The position numbers and the translations under genes were made by a program. The notes under the pieces were generated by a model. It did not search any database, was not told the DNA's origin, and worked only from the letters and a program-made list of their open reading frames with translations. From positions 55,310,501 to 55,374,500 of the forward strand of contig CM077593.1 in NCBI GenBank assembly GCA_039654915.1: a DNA stretch of 64,000 nt, written 5' to 3'. Every line of letters begins with the position of its first letter. Positions within the stretch are counted from its first letter, which is position 1. Below are positions 47,167 to 58,193 of this stretch, one piece after another. The stretch comes from Aquilaria yunnanensis. Lineage: Eukaryota > Streptophyta > Magnoliopsida > Malvales > Thymelaeaceae.

Positions 47167-48385
47167 TAAGAATCCTGACGGCATCCAATGCCTAGTGAGG
47201 TAATTAACTCATGACTTTCAAAGTCATCATATGGCTTCCAAAGCCTAAACTTGTGCCAAGAATGTAATGGCAATTAATCCATATTCCTGCAAAGGAAAAC
47301 ACTAAAACAAAGAAAACACAAGATATAGCATAATAATAATAACAATAATAATATGGGTCAGCATGCACAAACAATTTCAGAGAAGCACGCAACCCAACAC
47401 ACACAACACTGTCCTCGCAACATCATGTTCCATGTCATCGTGGGTATTGCAAGCATTAGCATAATTCATACCACTAAATCCCGGTATGTCATTTATAACC
47501 TACTGAGCGCTCCTTAGCTTGAGAATTGAGTTGGCCAAACTCAATTCCTAGCCTTAAATGCTTGCTAATTACTCATGAGTAAACCATAATTTCCAAAGCA
47601 ACAATACCTTGCCCATTATGCACTTATGTGCCCAAATATCCAACTAAGAAAGTATCATGAGTCCTCACAAAAAGTAACAACCACATAGCCCTGACATGCA
47701 CACCTATGGTCACTTGGTTCTTTGACCATCACATAGGGGCACTAATACTCACAATGAAAGGTCATGGAAAATATACCATGCAGAGAGTGAGTATAGGAAT
47801 TCTTACCACCATTTGTGTAACCTTTGCTCATTGTCTTTGCCTTGCTTTACTTTGTTTGTTGTTGGAACTTTGCCATTTCCTCAATGGACCTATAAAGCCC
47901 AAAATACTAACAAGTTACTTAATTGCTTTCTATTAAACAAGAGAAGCATAATTTACCAAGCATACTTGGTTTAACTTACTCAACCTCACTTAAGGAGGTA
48001 AAGGCCCACTTAGCCTTTCTGTGAACTGAGACCCATTTTCTGTGAACTCAGGCCTACATTGGCATTTCCCTGGAATCCAGGCCCAATTTGGCCTTTTCTA
48101 AAATTCAGACCCACTTAACCATTTCAGGATTTTCTAGAACTTAGGCCCACTTGGCCTTTTCTGGAACTTTAGGCCCACTTGGCCTGTTTATTTTCTCAGG
48201 CCTACTTGGCCTTTTAATTTCTTTTCTGGTCTGGACCAACTTAACATTTAGGCCCAATTTTACCTTTTCAGGATTTGGCCTATTTAACTTCTTCAGGATT
48301 TGGGCCCATATTAACCTTTTCAAGATTTAGCCCATTTGCCAATAATGCCCTTATGGCCCAAATAGCCCATTTAAGAGTTTCTGGA

Positions 48386-49139
48386 CCAAGAACACTTGGT
48401 TTTCAATTTGGGCCTTCAAATTTATCTCTTGGTCGAATTTGTCTCATTATTTCCTTCTTTTGCTCAATTGAGTCCCACAAGTTCTCTAAGGAACATTTAT
48501 GCCAAGAACACTTGGCTAACACCAATTTTTCACCAACTTGTCCTTATGGCCGAATCTATCGTCATACTTTCTTCACCATTTTGGCTTCACATTTTGCTAT
48601 GAACACAAAAATACGAAGAACACTTTGTTTGCACACACAACCACCAAAAATGGAACTTATGGCCAAAACTCTCTTTATTTCTTCTTCACATTTACATAGG
48701 TACCATGAACACATGGTTTTGCACACATCTTCACAAAAGCACATCATGGCCGAATATATTCCTCCTTTTTCTTCTTTTATTTTTTTGTTCCAAATGTCCT
48801 CTAGTAGCTCAAAAATGCCATGAACACATGGATACACATGGCCAACATGCCAAGACATCAAAATCACTAAATGGCCAAATATTCCATTGCTTCTATAGCT
48901 CACATAATTCCTCTTTTTGCATCCAACTTTTGACCAATGTCTTGTATACTCACAAGGACTCCAATGATACTAAGAATACTTGGAAAATGTCCATGCATGC
49001 CAAGATCCACACTTGGCCAAATATACCTCTTGCTTTTTCTTCCATCCTTTGCTTGTTTTCTTCCTTGGAATGGCCATAAAAGCTTCAAGGCACCAAGAAC
49101 ACTTGGTTTCATGCCTTAAAATTCCATGTACACTCATGG
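48386..49139 (+). repeat. Hairpin array of L-C
   Basis: Seven 14-bp inverted repeats, most with loop AACA: CCAAG/CTTGG at 48386 and 48502, CGAAG/CTTTG at 48614, CCATG/CATGG at 48703 and 48818, CTAAG/CTTGG (loop AATA) at 48970, CCAAG/CTTGG at 49093. A looser CCATG...CATGG lies at 49124-49139. Spacing is about 90-150 bp, and ATGGCCGAA or ATGGCCAAA usually lies between. Arm changes keep pairing, counting G-U pairs. Confidence 0.8.
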
Positions 49140-50441
49140 CCAAAAATCCATCTTTGCTTTTCTTGGAGTTCTCCTCAATTTCTTTGCTTCTTATGGCTTA
49201 AAATCGGCATCCATGTTCATGAGCTCTTGAGTTGAGCTCAAGAACACTAAAAATCCTCCATGGCTGAATCTTCAAGAGTTTTTCAACCTTTCTTTGGCCA
49301 AAATTTGAGCTTGTTCTTCCTTGATGTTTTCTTCATTTGCTTGCTCTTCATGGCTTAGAAATGCCATGCATGTAAGGATCTCTTGAATGAAGCTTAAGAA
49401 CACTAATTTCTCCATATGGCCGAAACTTTCAAGTGCGATGTCTTGAACATCTTGCTTGATTCATGCTCTAGATAGGTTTAGAAGTATGAAATCACTAAGA
49501 AAATGTGTTTGCATGAGTGAGGATGAGTGTTTCTAGTCATGGCCGAAAGGTAGGATGAAGGAAGAATATGAAGAGAGCTTGGAGAAACCATGGCTGAATG
49601 TATGAAATTCTAGAGAGAAGGGAGAGTGTTTGTGAGCTAGAGAGAGAGAGATGAAATGAAAATGAATGGGAGGAGGAGCATGGCCGAATGTATGCTTGCA
49701 CATGGAAGGAAATGTAGTCCAAATGCAAGCCAAATGCATATTCAAGTGTGATGGCCGGCCATTTGATTCAAAATGGGGGAGAAAAGTCAAATGCAATAAT
49801 TCTTGGACAAAAGAAAGTGGTGTCCCATCAAAACAACTCATTTGTTTAATTTACATGGCATGGCCAAATTTTTTGAATGAAAAAGGGGGAGAATGAGTCA
49901 AATGCTCATTAAAAAATTAATTTGACAAGTGATGGTGAGGAGAAATAAAATAATGTAAAGTAGAAGACAAAGACTAGTCAAAAATGATGGGCAAAATATT
50001 ATATTATATGGCAAGTGGGGGACAAGACTTAAGAGATGATTATTTTTATCAAAGTGGAGGCAAATTTTTATTCATTTAATGGGGATGGCCGGCCATGGCT
50101 TAAAATGCCATGCAAAATGGTCTAATCCCTCCTTTGGCCCTCCACCTTTCCTCAATTGTTCAATTGAGTCCTCCTATAAACTTTACCTTTAAACAATTGA
50201 GTCCTTCAACTTTAATTTCCACCATTTTCATCACCAATACTCTTGGCCTTAGCCAAGTTTATTCCAAGAGTGTCCAACACTCATTTATGCCCGTTTCATA
50301 ATTAATTTAAGATCTCCCGAGCTTACCAAGCTCAATTCCCAATTAGGGAAAAATTTCCATGTCTCCTCAATTTAATTGCTTAAGTTTCCAAATTAGGAAA
50401 ATTTTTATGCCACTAATCCGCTTAACCCGAGACTTAGTCAT

Positions 50442-52846
50442 TTAGCCCTTTCCGGGTGTAACAATCTCGGCGTCCCGGGAGCCACCAGCTCCTGCGTCCT
50501 TTTCCACCACCTTTGGCGTCGGGAAAGAAGAAGGCAAGTTCAGGTGCTCAATCTTGGACCAAGACCACCGAGGCCCCTCGGGAATGTTTAGGGCCTCCAA
50601 GAAAGAGAGGTCCAGATCTGGGAACCTTTGAAGAACTTGGTGCCAAGCGAGGCAAAACCCGTCCTGGAAACCAACCTTGGTCATCTGGTCGGATTTATCC
50701 TTCTCGACCCCAAGGTCCTCAAGGTCCTTCTTCAGATCTGCGACCTCCTTCTTCAGTGCCTTCATCTTCTTCTTCTTCGGCTCCTTCTTCAAAGAATCAA
50801 CCTCAGCTTGGAGCGCAGCCTTCTCAGCAAGCACCTTCGCCAGGAGAACCTCAGCCTCTAACTTCTCCTTTTGATGCGCCTCGTTCACCGAGATCAGCTC
50901 CGCCACCTGGTAGCCTAGCTTAGAAATTTTCTGGGAGGAGTCCTTCAAAAGTTCCTCTTTTTCTTTTAGGAACTCCTCCCAAACGGCAGCAACTTCCTTC
51001 TCTGCAGCTTGAGCCAGCTGCATGTTCTTGGCAGCCAATCCCGAGCACGTGGCCTTAGTTTTTTCTGTGACTTCTAAGGCCGAGACTCGGAACGCTGCCT
51101 GCCTTGCCACTCGAACTCTGAGGAAACTAGCGTACCCCAGCAACTGCAAAGAAATAAAGGCAAATTCAGAAAGGCAAAAAAGAGAGCCAAATACTTAGAA
51201 GAAATCAAAAGGGAAAAGAAAGGCGCGAAGAATACTTGGGCAGGGTGCTCAGAAACTTTCGTGGTGAGGGAATCATCACCCGGGTGAGCCTCCGCATTGG
51301 CCCTGAAGGAGGCCTCGGTAACGATCCCTTTCGAGATCTCTTTGGCCATTTGCTGGCAGTCTCCGGAGTACAAATTCATGTCCTCCGTAAATGACAAGAA
51401 AGGCTCCTTCAGGATCTTCCCCTTCGGGATACGGGCATGCTCGGCTGCCCAACCTGGAGTAAGTAACTCCCCTGCACGGAAAAACAAAAAGCTGATCAAG
51501 GCAAGTAAATCTCAAAATTCAAAAAAAGTGAAGGCATCACAGTTCGCTAGAAAATGAACCTGGTGGCACTTCGGCCACGTCGTCATCAGAATCCAAAATG
51601 TCCTCGGTAGAAATCCCCTTGCCTTTGCTCTTGCGCCGCTCCTCGACAGAAGGGGCCTCTACCAAGGCATCCAGAAGAACCTGCGATGAGGTAGGACTCC
51701 GAGGAGGGACGTCGGTCGGAGGGACGTTGGTAGCAACCTCGGGCGGCGGCAGCTTCGGGCTCTCCGCTTACCTCCTCAAGAACTTCCGGCTGAGGAGGTG
51801 GAACAGTCTTCTTCGCCCGTTTAGAAGAACGCCCAGCCCAAGTCGCTTTCCACCTTCGGGAGACGGCCTTCTTCGTCTGCTCACCTTTCTCGGATTGACC
51901 AAGGAAAAAGGATTTGTAGAAGGTAGCAGTGGTGTCGCCCATCTCTGGAAAAGAAAGAAGACATTAGTGTGAGTCCAAGATGAAATTATAACAAAGGGAC
52001 TCAAAGATAACTTACGCTCATAAAAATTTTCGTAAGTAACTTCCTCCCGGAAGAGTTGCACCAGCCAGGAGTCTTTCCCAGCGATGGCAGGAGCCGGCAT
52101 CCCAAGGTCCGTCTTGTGCTCCTTCACTACCCCTAGCTCCCGAAGAACATCCTCGGTCATCAGCTTCAATTGATGGGGAAGGGGTAGAGAAAGCGCGAAG
52201 GGACCTCGGAATTCCAGTCAGAGACAGCTCGGATACGTCTGTTGAAGTCTGTGAATACGGGAGCCAACTCGGGAGTCAGCATTATCCTCGGATCTATGAT
52301 GTCCATCTCCAGCCTTCCCCGAGCCCACTTGGTCGGAACATGCGACCAGGCCTCCTCCATCTTTAGAAAGAAAAACTTTTGTTGCCACCCTCGCCGGCTG
52401 TCCTTAGTGGCAAAAGTGAACATATACTTTTTGCTCCCTGATCCCCGAGGTAGCATAAAGTAAAAGCCACCCTTCGGGACCACGAAGAGCTTACAGTACT
52501 GCATAAAGATAATGAAGTCGAGTTCTATTTTGAAGACGCCACACATACAGAGGAAGGCATCAAAATAGCAGTACGAGTTCGGAAGAAGTTGATTTACGGC
52601 AATGCCATGGAATTGGCAAAAGTCGCAAATCATCTTCGGAGGAGCGTACCGAAGTCCGGTGTTCAGTTCGGCTCAGAAAACGGTAACCTCTTTACTACAG
52701 TTTGAAAAGCAAAATTGGTCAAAACGTGGCAATCGTGTAATGGCATACGTGGGAAGGAAGAATTTTTTCTTCCATTTTTTTAGTTTTTCAGGAGTGGTGC
52801 AGCAAGGGTGAGACAGAAGAGGTTGCCAGCTTTCGGGAATTGGCAT
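50442..52846 (-). pseudogene. aORF of Tat2: spliced antisense gene, C-terminus replaced by L-C
   Basis: Exons on the minus strand: 52846-52016, 51944-51560, 51471-51236 and 51143-50464. Introns: 51945-52015 (71 bp), 51472-51559 (88 bp) and 51144-51235 (92 bp), all GT...AG. Exon 1 starts MPIPESWQPLLSHPCCTTPE and includes FCQFHGIAVNQLLPNSYCYF and KGGFYFMLPRGSGSKKY. Exon 3 has EPFLSFTEDMNLYSGDC. Exon 4 is a coiled coil ending KSDQMTKVGFQDGFCLAWHQ. L-C inserted at the very end, so the frame now finishes with a few LTR-encoded codons (stop 50442). A TGA at 52673-52675 in exon 1 breaks it. Confidence 0.8.
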
Positions 52847-53097
52847 GTCGGCTGAAAAATGAGGTCAGAAAAAGGCAAAAATGACTTTGGGAAAAAAGCT
52901 AGAAAATCAGAAGACTCGGGAGGTTAAAACCCACCAAATGCTTTGCCAAAATCTAGGTTTGAAGATGCGGTCGTGAAAGGTGGCCGGAAAAAACTCTGTC
53001 AACAACACCGCCGTGAAAAGCAGGAGAGAACGCAAAAACTGTTGAAAGGAAAAAGAGAGCAAAAGCAGAAGCAAAAGGGGGTTATGAAGGAACAAGA

Positions 53098-53107
53098 GTA
53101 TATATAG
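53098..53107 (-). promoter_or_regulatory. TATA box of Tat2 aORF
   Basis: The minus strand reads CCTATATATAC about 255 bp upstream of the ATG at 52846. The leader at 52980-52920 shares GATTTTGGCAAAGC and TTGGTGGGTT with the other copies. Confidence 0.65.
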
Positions 53108-53514
53108 GCTGAGGGGGGTAGGCAAACTGGCGTCATAAGTACCACACGAAGGCGAACAGTCGCCGTAACTGATTACTGCGCGTGAAAAGACGCACCTGTT
53201 GTATCCGATGCAGCCCTCGCCAATGACAAACGTGCCATGTGTCAGCAATGGCGCCAAATGAGGGACACGCTTTCTGACACCCCTAAATCCTGGGCGTAAT
53301 GCTCTAGACTGACACGCCTGGTTACGAGATGCGACGTTACACGGACCTGTAAAAAGGAAAAAAGTAGGTTACCTTGAAGACACCAAAGGACAGACTATGG
53401 TCAAACAGCCTACGCCTTCGGACGAAAGGTCCGCCTTTGGCACAGGTACAACACACAAGGCCTAAAGAGGCTCCCTTCAAAAGCTGACAAACCAAAGTTT
53501 CCACTTCGGCTTTT

Positions 53515-53526
53515 TTGAGGGGGGCC
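53515..53526 (+). other. Tat2 polypurine tract
   Basis: GAGGGGGGCC immediately before the 3' LTR at 53529, as in Tat1. Confidence 0.82.
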
Positions 53527-53528
53527 TG

Positions 53529-54384
53529 TGATAGCCGAATGGCTTTCTCCTCTCCCATTACGTACTTCCCGCCGAAGTTGTGTTTGGGAAGCCTGGCGTA
53601 GCCCGAAAAGAAGCACTGTCATTGACCTCGGCAGGAGCGAAGTCGAGCACCACGAAGTCAGGACTTTGGCTAATACACCAGGAAATCCGAAGGTATTGCC
53701 GGCTCCTTCGGGGGACCAAACGGATCATCTTCGGGACAGAGGCCTAGCCCTTACAAGTAGGAGAGAATCCTCCAAAGGCAGAACCACCGAACTAAAGGAC
53801 TCCCCGGACTACGAGCATAACTCCTTAAGAAGGGCATCCATACCAAAGGACGACCTCGCCAAGAGGACTTCGGGAGTACGACATGAGCATTTAAGGAGCC
53901 TCTGACATGTCACCCACAGATGTTACATGCGGCCCCAAATGGCGGTCTGACACGCCGACGCCGTCCAGGTCTTGTCACGACCTGTCTCGGTTCAAGGCTC
54001 AAGGAGCCTGCCACCGGTTACTTGTCCCCTACGCCCAGAAACTCAGAAAACATCCGACTGAACTCGTGTCGTCATCTGAACGGGCTGGGCACTCCTATAA
54101 ATACCAGGGAACAGACCCTGGAAAACGGTTCGACTCCTCCTTGAGAAAACACAAACAGGCAAGGCCACTAAACTTCCTAGTGCTCCCCCTCTTTCACCTC
54201 TCAGGACGTTGACTAGGGCGTCGGAGCCTCCTCCCTGGAAAAACACCCCGGGAACCTCCTAACCCTCTTTTTTGAGTATTTTCAGGCACACTCCACCGGG
54301 AAATTTGAGCTCCAGACGTTCTCCCCCTCAGGAAGTCCCTCCCGGAGTCACAATGTCTTCCGACGAAGATGCCACCGGGCATCA
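53529..54384 (+). repeat. Tat2 3' LTR
   Basis: 856 bp, TGATAGCCGAATGG to CCGGGCATCA, followed by GCTTC (54385-54389). It keeps the gag ATG (54353) lost from the 5' LTR. Its G-box is changed to CTCGTG. Confidence 0.9.
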
Positions 54385-54389
54385 GCTTC

Positions 54390-54560
54390 TTTGTTGCGAT
54401 GCATTGGATTAGTACACTTGATGGAACACTACAATTCCACATAGGTATTAGCTTGTTCCTGAAGAACACCCTGACAACACTTTGAAAGTAATTAAGTAAC
54501 AAGCTAGTACCAGAATAGATCTTGGAGTCATGCCGTAGGTGCTCATAGTTGTTAATAAAG
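54390..54560 (-). mobile_element. L-D, second part, truncated
   Basis: Continues L-D after Tat2. It matches 46250-46400 of L-C inverted and stops at AAAGCCC (54560), about 80 bp short of the expected L start. The following base belongs to Tat3 RT, so the L-D end, its target duplication and some RT sequence were deleted together. Confidence 0.75.
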
Positions 54561-55415
54561 CCCCTTTCGAGGAAGCTGAGCAGACCGTATTTGGTGGTGG
54601 AGTCAACCAATTGATCTATTAGTGGCAAAGGATATAAATCCTTAGGATAGGCGTCATTTACATTTCGAAAGTCGATGCACAATCGGAGTTTATTACTCCC
54701 TTCTTTTGTAGCAATGACAACATTTTTAAGCCATTCGTCGTACTTGAGCTTTCTTATTACACCTGCTTCCGTTAACATTCGACTTCAGTTCTGACGAAGC
54801 TATTCTTATGCGTCGAAAAGCTTCATTTTTTTTGTTGAACAAGCTTCACCTCCGGTCGCACTTTAAGGCTATGTTGGATTATGCGAGGGTCCACCCCAGG
54901 CATGTCCTTCGGGGAGTAGGCAAACAGATCTTTGTTCATTAGCAGAAAAGATAGAAGCTTTTCCTTGTCAACTTCAGCCAGTTGTTTCCCCACTCGGGTA
55001 CTTCGGCCTGGGACAAGTTCTACATCCTCTGTTTCTATTTTTTTGAGGTCGCCTGCTCCTTCCCCCATTGCCCTATCTCCGAGCGTGGTCTTTTCTTCCG
55101 AAGTCTGTGCATGGATCTTCATTGGGCTTTGTCTTGCTTTCACAAAGACTTTCCTCACTTCGGCTTGGTCAATCGATATCTCTGCATCGCGTTCCTTCGT
55201 GCCGAAGGTGACTGTCAAGTACTTCAGATTCGGGCAAATGTGAAGATTCCCTTGTGTCTGCCTTCCAAGGATGGCATTATATGAACAAGGGACATCTATG
55301 ACGATGAACCTTGTCATTGTGGAGCTGAAGAGCTCTTTCTTACTCTGAACCGAAGTTCCTTTTCACCTCAAAGGTAGGTCTCAATCCACCCGAGGACAGG
55401 GAGTTCAGATGGAGC
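54561..55415 (-). pseudogene. Tat3 RT N-terminus and protease end
   Basis: On the minus strand: FIVIDVPCSYNAILGRQTQG and the segment after the protease at 55317-54823 (164 residues, ending near IIQHSLKVRPEVKLVQQKK), then RT start at about 54778-54561 (LTEAGVIRKLKYDEWLKNVV, LCIDFRNVNDAYPKDLYPL, GLLSFLE). RT is cut at SFLE by L-D. Upstream, protease and gag are lost where the K LTR fragment begins at 55416. Confidence 0.8.
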
Positions 55416-56079
55416 TGTTGGGTTTCGGGAGCCAAACAAGCGTAGTAGAATTTAACTGAAACCCTCCAAGATCCAAATGAAATGGGGTAAACTGGGTGTT
55501 CAAAAATTTTCATACCTAATTTTCGGTTGAGATCTTTCACCCAACTGTAGAGTTGAATCACAAAACCTAAACAATTGACATGTTCAAGCTCTCTATGGTA
55601 TCCACACGAGCCTCTCGGGATCACCACGCTTCCACCACGTCCTGGCAGATGCTTTTCTCTTGCACTCGCAGTGCTAGCTTGCTTCATCCAAGGAATAGCA
55701 AGAGAAAAGTGCGGCTGTCCTTTTGGGAGGCTAGGGCAAGAAGCTACGAATTTCTCACTAAAAGTTGAATTTATAGTGAGACTCAACTTCTAGGCCTAAT
55801 GGGTTTCAAAGCCCTAGTCCAATTAGGCTTCAATTTCAGGCTTAATAATGGCTCAACATTTGGGCCCATTATTAATAGAAAATTATTGTGAAACCATAAC
55901 CCAAATAATTAGCCCATGCATTCTAATGATCCAAATAGCTCTATGTGTGTGACCCAATAGGCTCTTACCATGTTGGCAATGATCATAAATCACATTTATG
56001 ATTATAAGCAATGAGCGGTGTCTAGCAACATATCATTGCTACCCAAGTGACAAGATTGTCAGTGATTCGACTAAACCTT
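55416..56079 (-). mobile_element. Truncated family K LTR, minus strand
   Basis: The first 664 bp of the inverted K LTR (TGTTGGGTTTCGGGAGCC). Similarity to 288-955 ends at CTAAACCTTT. The rest is missing and Tat4 LTR sequence follows at once. Confidence 0.75.
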
Positions 56080-57125
56080 TGATGTTGGGCTTCGGGAGGT
56101 GTGGAGCCAGCATCTGATGTGGTCCGGTTAGGCGGAGCCAGCATCTCCACTGTGTGCAGCGGTGTGGGCAGCAGGGGGTCCTGAAGGTGCAAGAAGGTAC
56201 CTTGAGAGGGTCACCTTAAGTGGTGGCCGGCAGCTTCCTGGTACTGTGGTTGGCGAGGACGGGAAAGACTTCCGGCACGGGAGAGAGCCTGAAGCGGAGA
56301 TCCTTCAAGGAGACCTAGCTGAAACACTCAGAAAAAAGGGGTGAGGAGGTCCCCGGGGTGGTTTTCCGGGGGGAACCTCCGACGCCCAAGTCAGTGCTCC
56401 GAGAAAGAGAGATACTCAGTAATAAGCACAGGGGACTCTTACCTGGCGTGTCTTTCTGAGGGCTGAAGGTAGAGTATTCAGGCGGAGAGAGGAGAGCGTC
56501 CTTTTGTCCTTTTGGTCCTCCAGGAGGAGAACCCCCTGCCTGTGACCATTTCCTTAGTCTAAAAGGGAGGAGGTGATCCGTTCAGATTGTGACACGTGTA
56601 TGGACTGATGGTGTTCGTATTTTTGGGAGTGGAGGCCCCTAGTCATCTACAGGCTCCCCGGGCCGTGAGCCGTAGTAGGTGTAGCCCTGAGTGACAGGAC
56701 GCATGCTGTAATGGCGTGTTAGAATGTGTCTGGGGTTGGCGTGTCGGACACGTATATGAGCGGAGTGTCAGAGACTCCTTGATGGCTCTTGCCGTACAAC
56801 CGAGGTCCCTTTGGTTGATGTCTCACTTCGGGGTGATGGGTCCTTTTTCGGAGTCGGGCTGGAAATTCGGTGCCTACACCTTCGGGGGGCTTTCTCCCGC
56901 AGAGGGTGGTTGGTCTTTCTCCCCCGAAGCTGGTTCGGTCGCCCTCCCAAAGGAGGCGCTGCACTGGCTTCTGAAGTTGGCATTTGGTGATGTACCGAGG
57001 TCATACGCCTCAGGTGTATGGCTTCCTTCATTCTGGAGTCCTTTCCGAGGTCGTATGCCTCAGGTGTCTGGCGCCCTCTTTCCCGTGGTCGGCTGGTGGT
57101 CAAGGCGATAGCACTTTGGCTATCA
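56080..57125 (-). mobile_element. Tat4 3' LTR, minus strand
   Basis: A diverged Tat LTR, inverted. It shares CTCCCCGGGG-like sequence near 56350-56400, a G-box at 56593-56598, and a clear end GATAGCACTTTGGCTATCA at 57107-57125. The left boundary is uncertain (about 56080). The 32-nt gag start frame of other Tat LTRs is not seen here. A 13-bp direct repeat (GGAGCCAGCATCT) occurs at about 56104 and 56136. Confidence 0.65.
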
Positions 57126-57139
57126 CATGCCCCCCTTGG
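57126..57139 (-). other. Tat4 polypurine tract
   Basis: The minus strand reads CCAAGGGGGGCATG next to the LTR, so Tat4 extends to the right on the minus strand. Confidence 0.75.
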
Positions 57140-57324
57140 AAAGGCCGAAGTGGAGACTTCGGCAAGTAGTCCTTTTGGTGTCTGTCTATCGCTCAATTGG
57201 TAGTTTTGACAGGACGACCTCGTGGACTTCCGGAGGTCCACGTGGGAGTGTGTCCATTTCGGTCGAACAGGGCGGCACGGAGCCTTGAACCCCGGACCTC
57301 ATGGATTTACACTCGGAGTATGAC
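57140..57324. other. Tat4 3' region with tRNA-like promoter boxes
   Basis: Contains TCGCTCAATTGGTAG at about 57209, like a tRNA A box, and, on the minus strand, GAGGTCCGGGGTTCAAGGC, like a T arm or B box, near 57280-57300. They are on opposite strands and I cannot fold a full tRNA, so a decayed tRNA-derived or SINE piece is possible but unproven. Confidence 0.25.
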
Positions 57325-57329
57325 GTTGG

Positions 57330-58188
57330 TGATAGCCGAAGGACTATCGCCTCCACCTGGCCGAACTCCCTGCCACCAGAATGGCCAGGAGATCTGGCGC
57401 TACCCGGAAAAAGGTGGGATCACACACCTCGGAGAAAATCCGAAGAGCCCGAGCTCGGCACGCCAGGGAACCTAAGGATACTATTAGCCCCCCCGAGGTA
57501 GTAAACAGACCACCTTCGGAAAAGTGGCACCAGCTAGTGCTGGCCGAACATGACCTTCCCGAAGGCAGAACTCCCGGAATCTGGTAACCCCCGAACTGGG
57601 GGCATGTTTCCCGAAGTGGCACGGTCCGTACTAGAGGACGACCTCACCTAGGGACCTCGGGAGTACGGCAGGAGCATTTAAGGAAGCCTCTGACATGTCG
57701 CCAACAGACGTCACAAGCTGCCTCAAACGGCGCTCTGACACGCCGATGCCATCAAAGTCACATCATGGCCCGTCTCGGCTCAAGGCTCAAGGAAGCCTAC
57801 CACCAGCTACTTGTCCTCTACGCCCAGACAATCAGAGAACATCTGACCGAACACGTGTCACGGTCTGAACGGGCTGGACACCTCTATAAATACCAGGGAA
57901 TACACCCTGGCAAAGGGCGGGCAAATATCCTGACTCCTCACTCTGACAAAATACGACCAGGCGAGTTCACTGAACCCCTCAGTGCTATTCCCTCTGCCTT
58001 CTCTCAGCACCACTGACTTGGGCGTCGGAGGCTCCTCCCCGGAAAAATACCCCGGGGACCTCCAAACCCACTTTTTCTGAACATCTCAGGCACTCTCCCT
58101 TGGGCAAACTGGCCACCAGGCGTTCTTCCTCTCTGGGAGTCCCTCCATCAGTTACCATGACTACCAACGATGAAGCCCCTGGGCATCA
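57330..58188 (+). mobile_element. Solo LTR of a Tat element
   Basis: 859 bp, TGATAGCCGAAGGAC to CCTGGGCATCA, with an exact GTTGG duplication at 57325-57329 and 58189-58193. G-box 57852-57857, TATA 57884-57892. It carries the 32-nt start frame (ATG 58157, reading MTTNDEAPGH). It is in opposite orientation to Tat4, into which it inserted. Confidence 0.9.
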
Positions 58189-58193
58189 GTTGG

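Larger units (their letters stand above)
46176..50463 (+). mobile_element. L-C: intact solo long LTR nested in Tat2
   Basis: 4288 bp from TGTCACGCCCCAAACTGC to TTTCCGGGTGTAACA, with an exact duplication ATCTC at 46171-46175 and 50464-50468. There is no coding region, primer site or internal repeat of its ends, so it is best read as a solo LTR of a large element. It is longer than L-A and L-B (about 2.6 kb) and includes an AGGCCCACTTGGCC-rich block at 48000-48330 and the hairpin array. A TAA/CAA short repeat is at 47325-47352. Confidence 0.85.
39505..54384 (+). mobile_element. Tat2: Tat-lineage Ty3/gypsy element with L-C inside
   Basis: LTRs at 39505-40364 and 53529-54384, flanked by GCTTC at 39500-39504 and 54385-54389. 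It is the best-preserved pol in the window: gag-pro, RT with YVDD, both RNase H domains and integrase with DDE are all readable with few breaks. L-C (46176-50463) is inserted between pol and aORF. Without L-C the element is about 10.6 kb, the size of Tat1. Confidence 0.93.
22631..55415 (-). mobile_element. Tat3: Tat-lineage element, minus strand, heavily interrupted, 5' end lost
   Basis: The 3' LTR is at 22631-23373 plus 28572-28726, then polypurine tract, aORF on the plus strand, and integrase, RNase H and RT on the minus strand up to 36169. After the L-D/Tat2/L-C nest, it resumes at 54561-55415 with RT start and protease. Gag, primer site and 5' LTR are missing; a K LTR fragment and Tat4 follow. 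Its own sequence is about 9 kb; the other 24 kb are later insertions. Confidence 0.8.
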
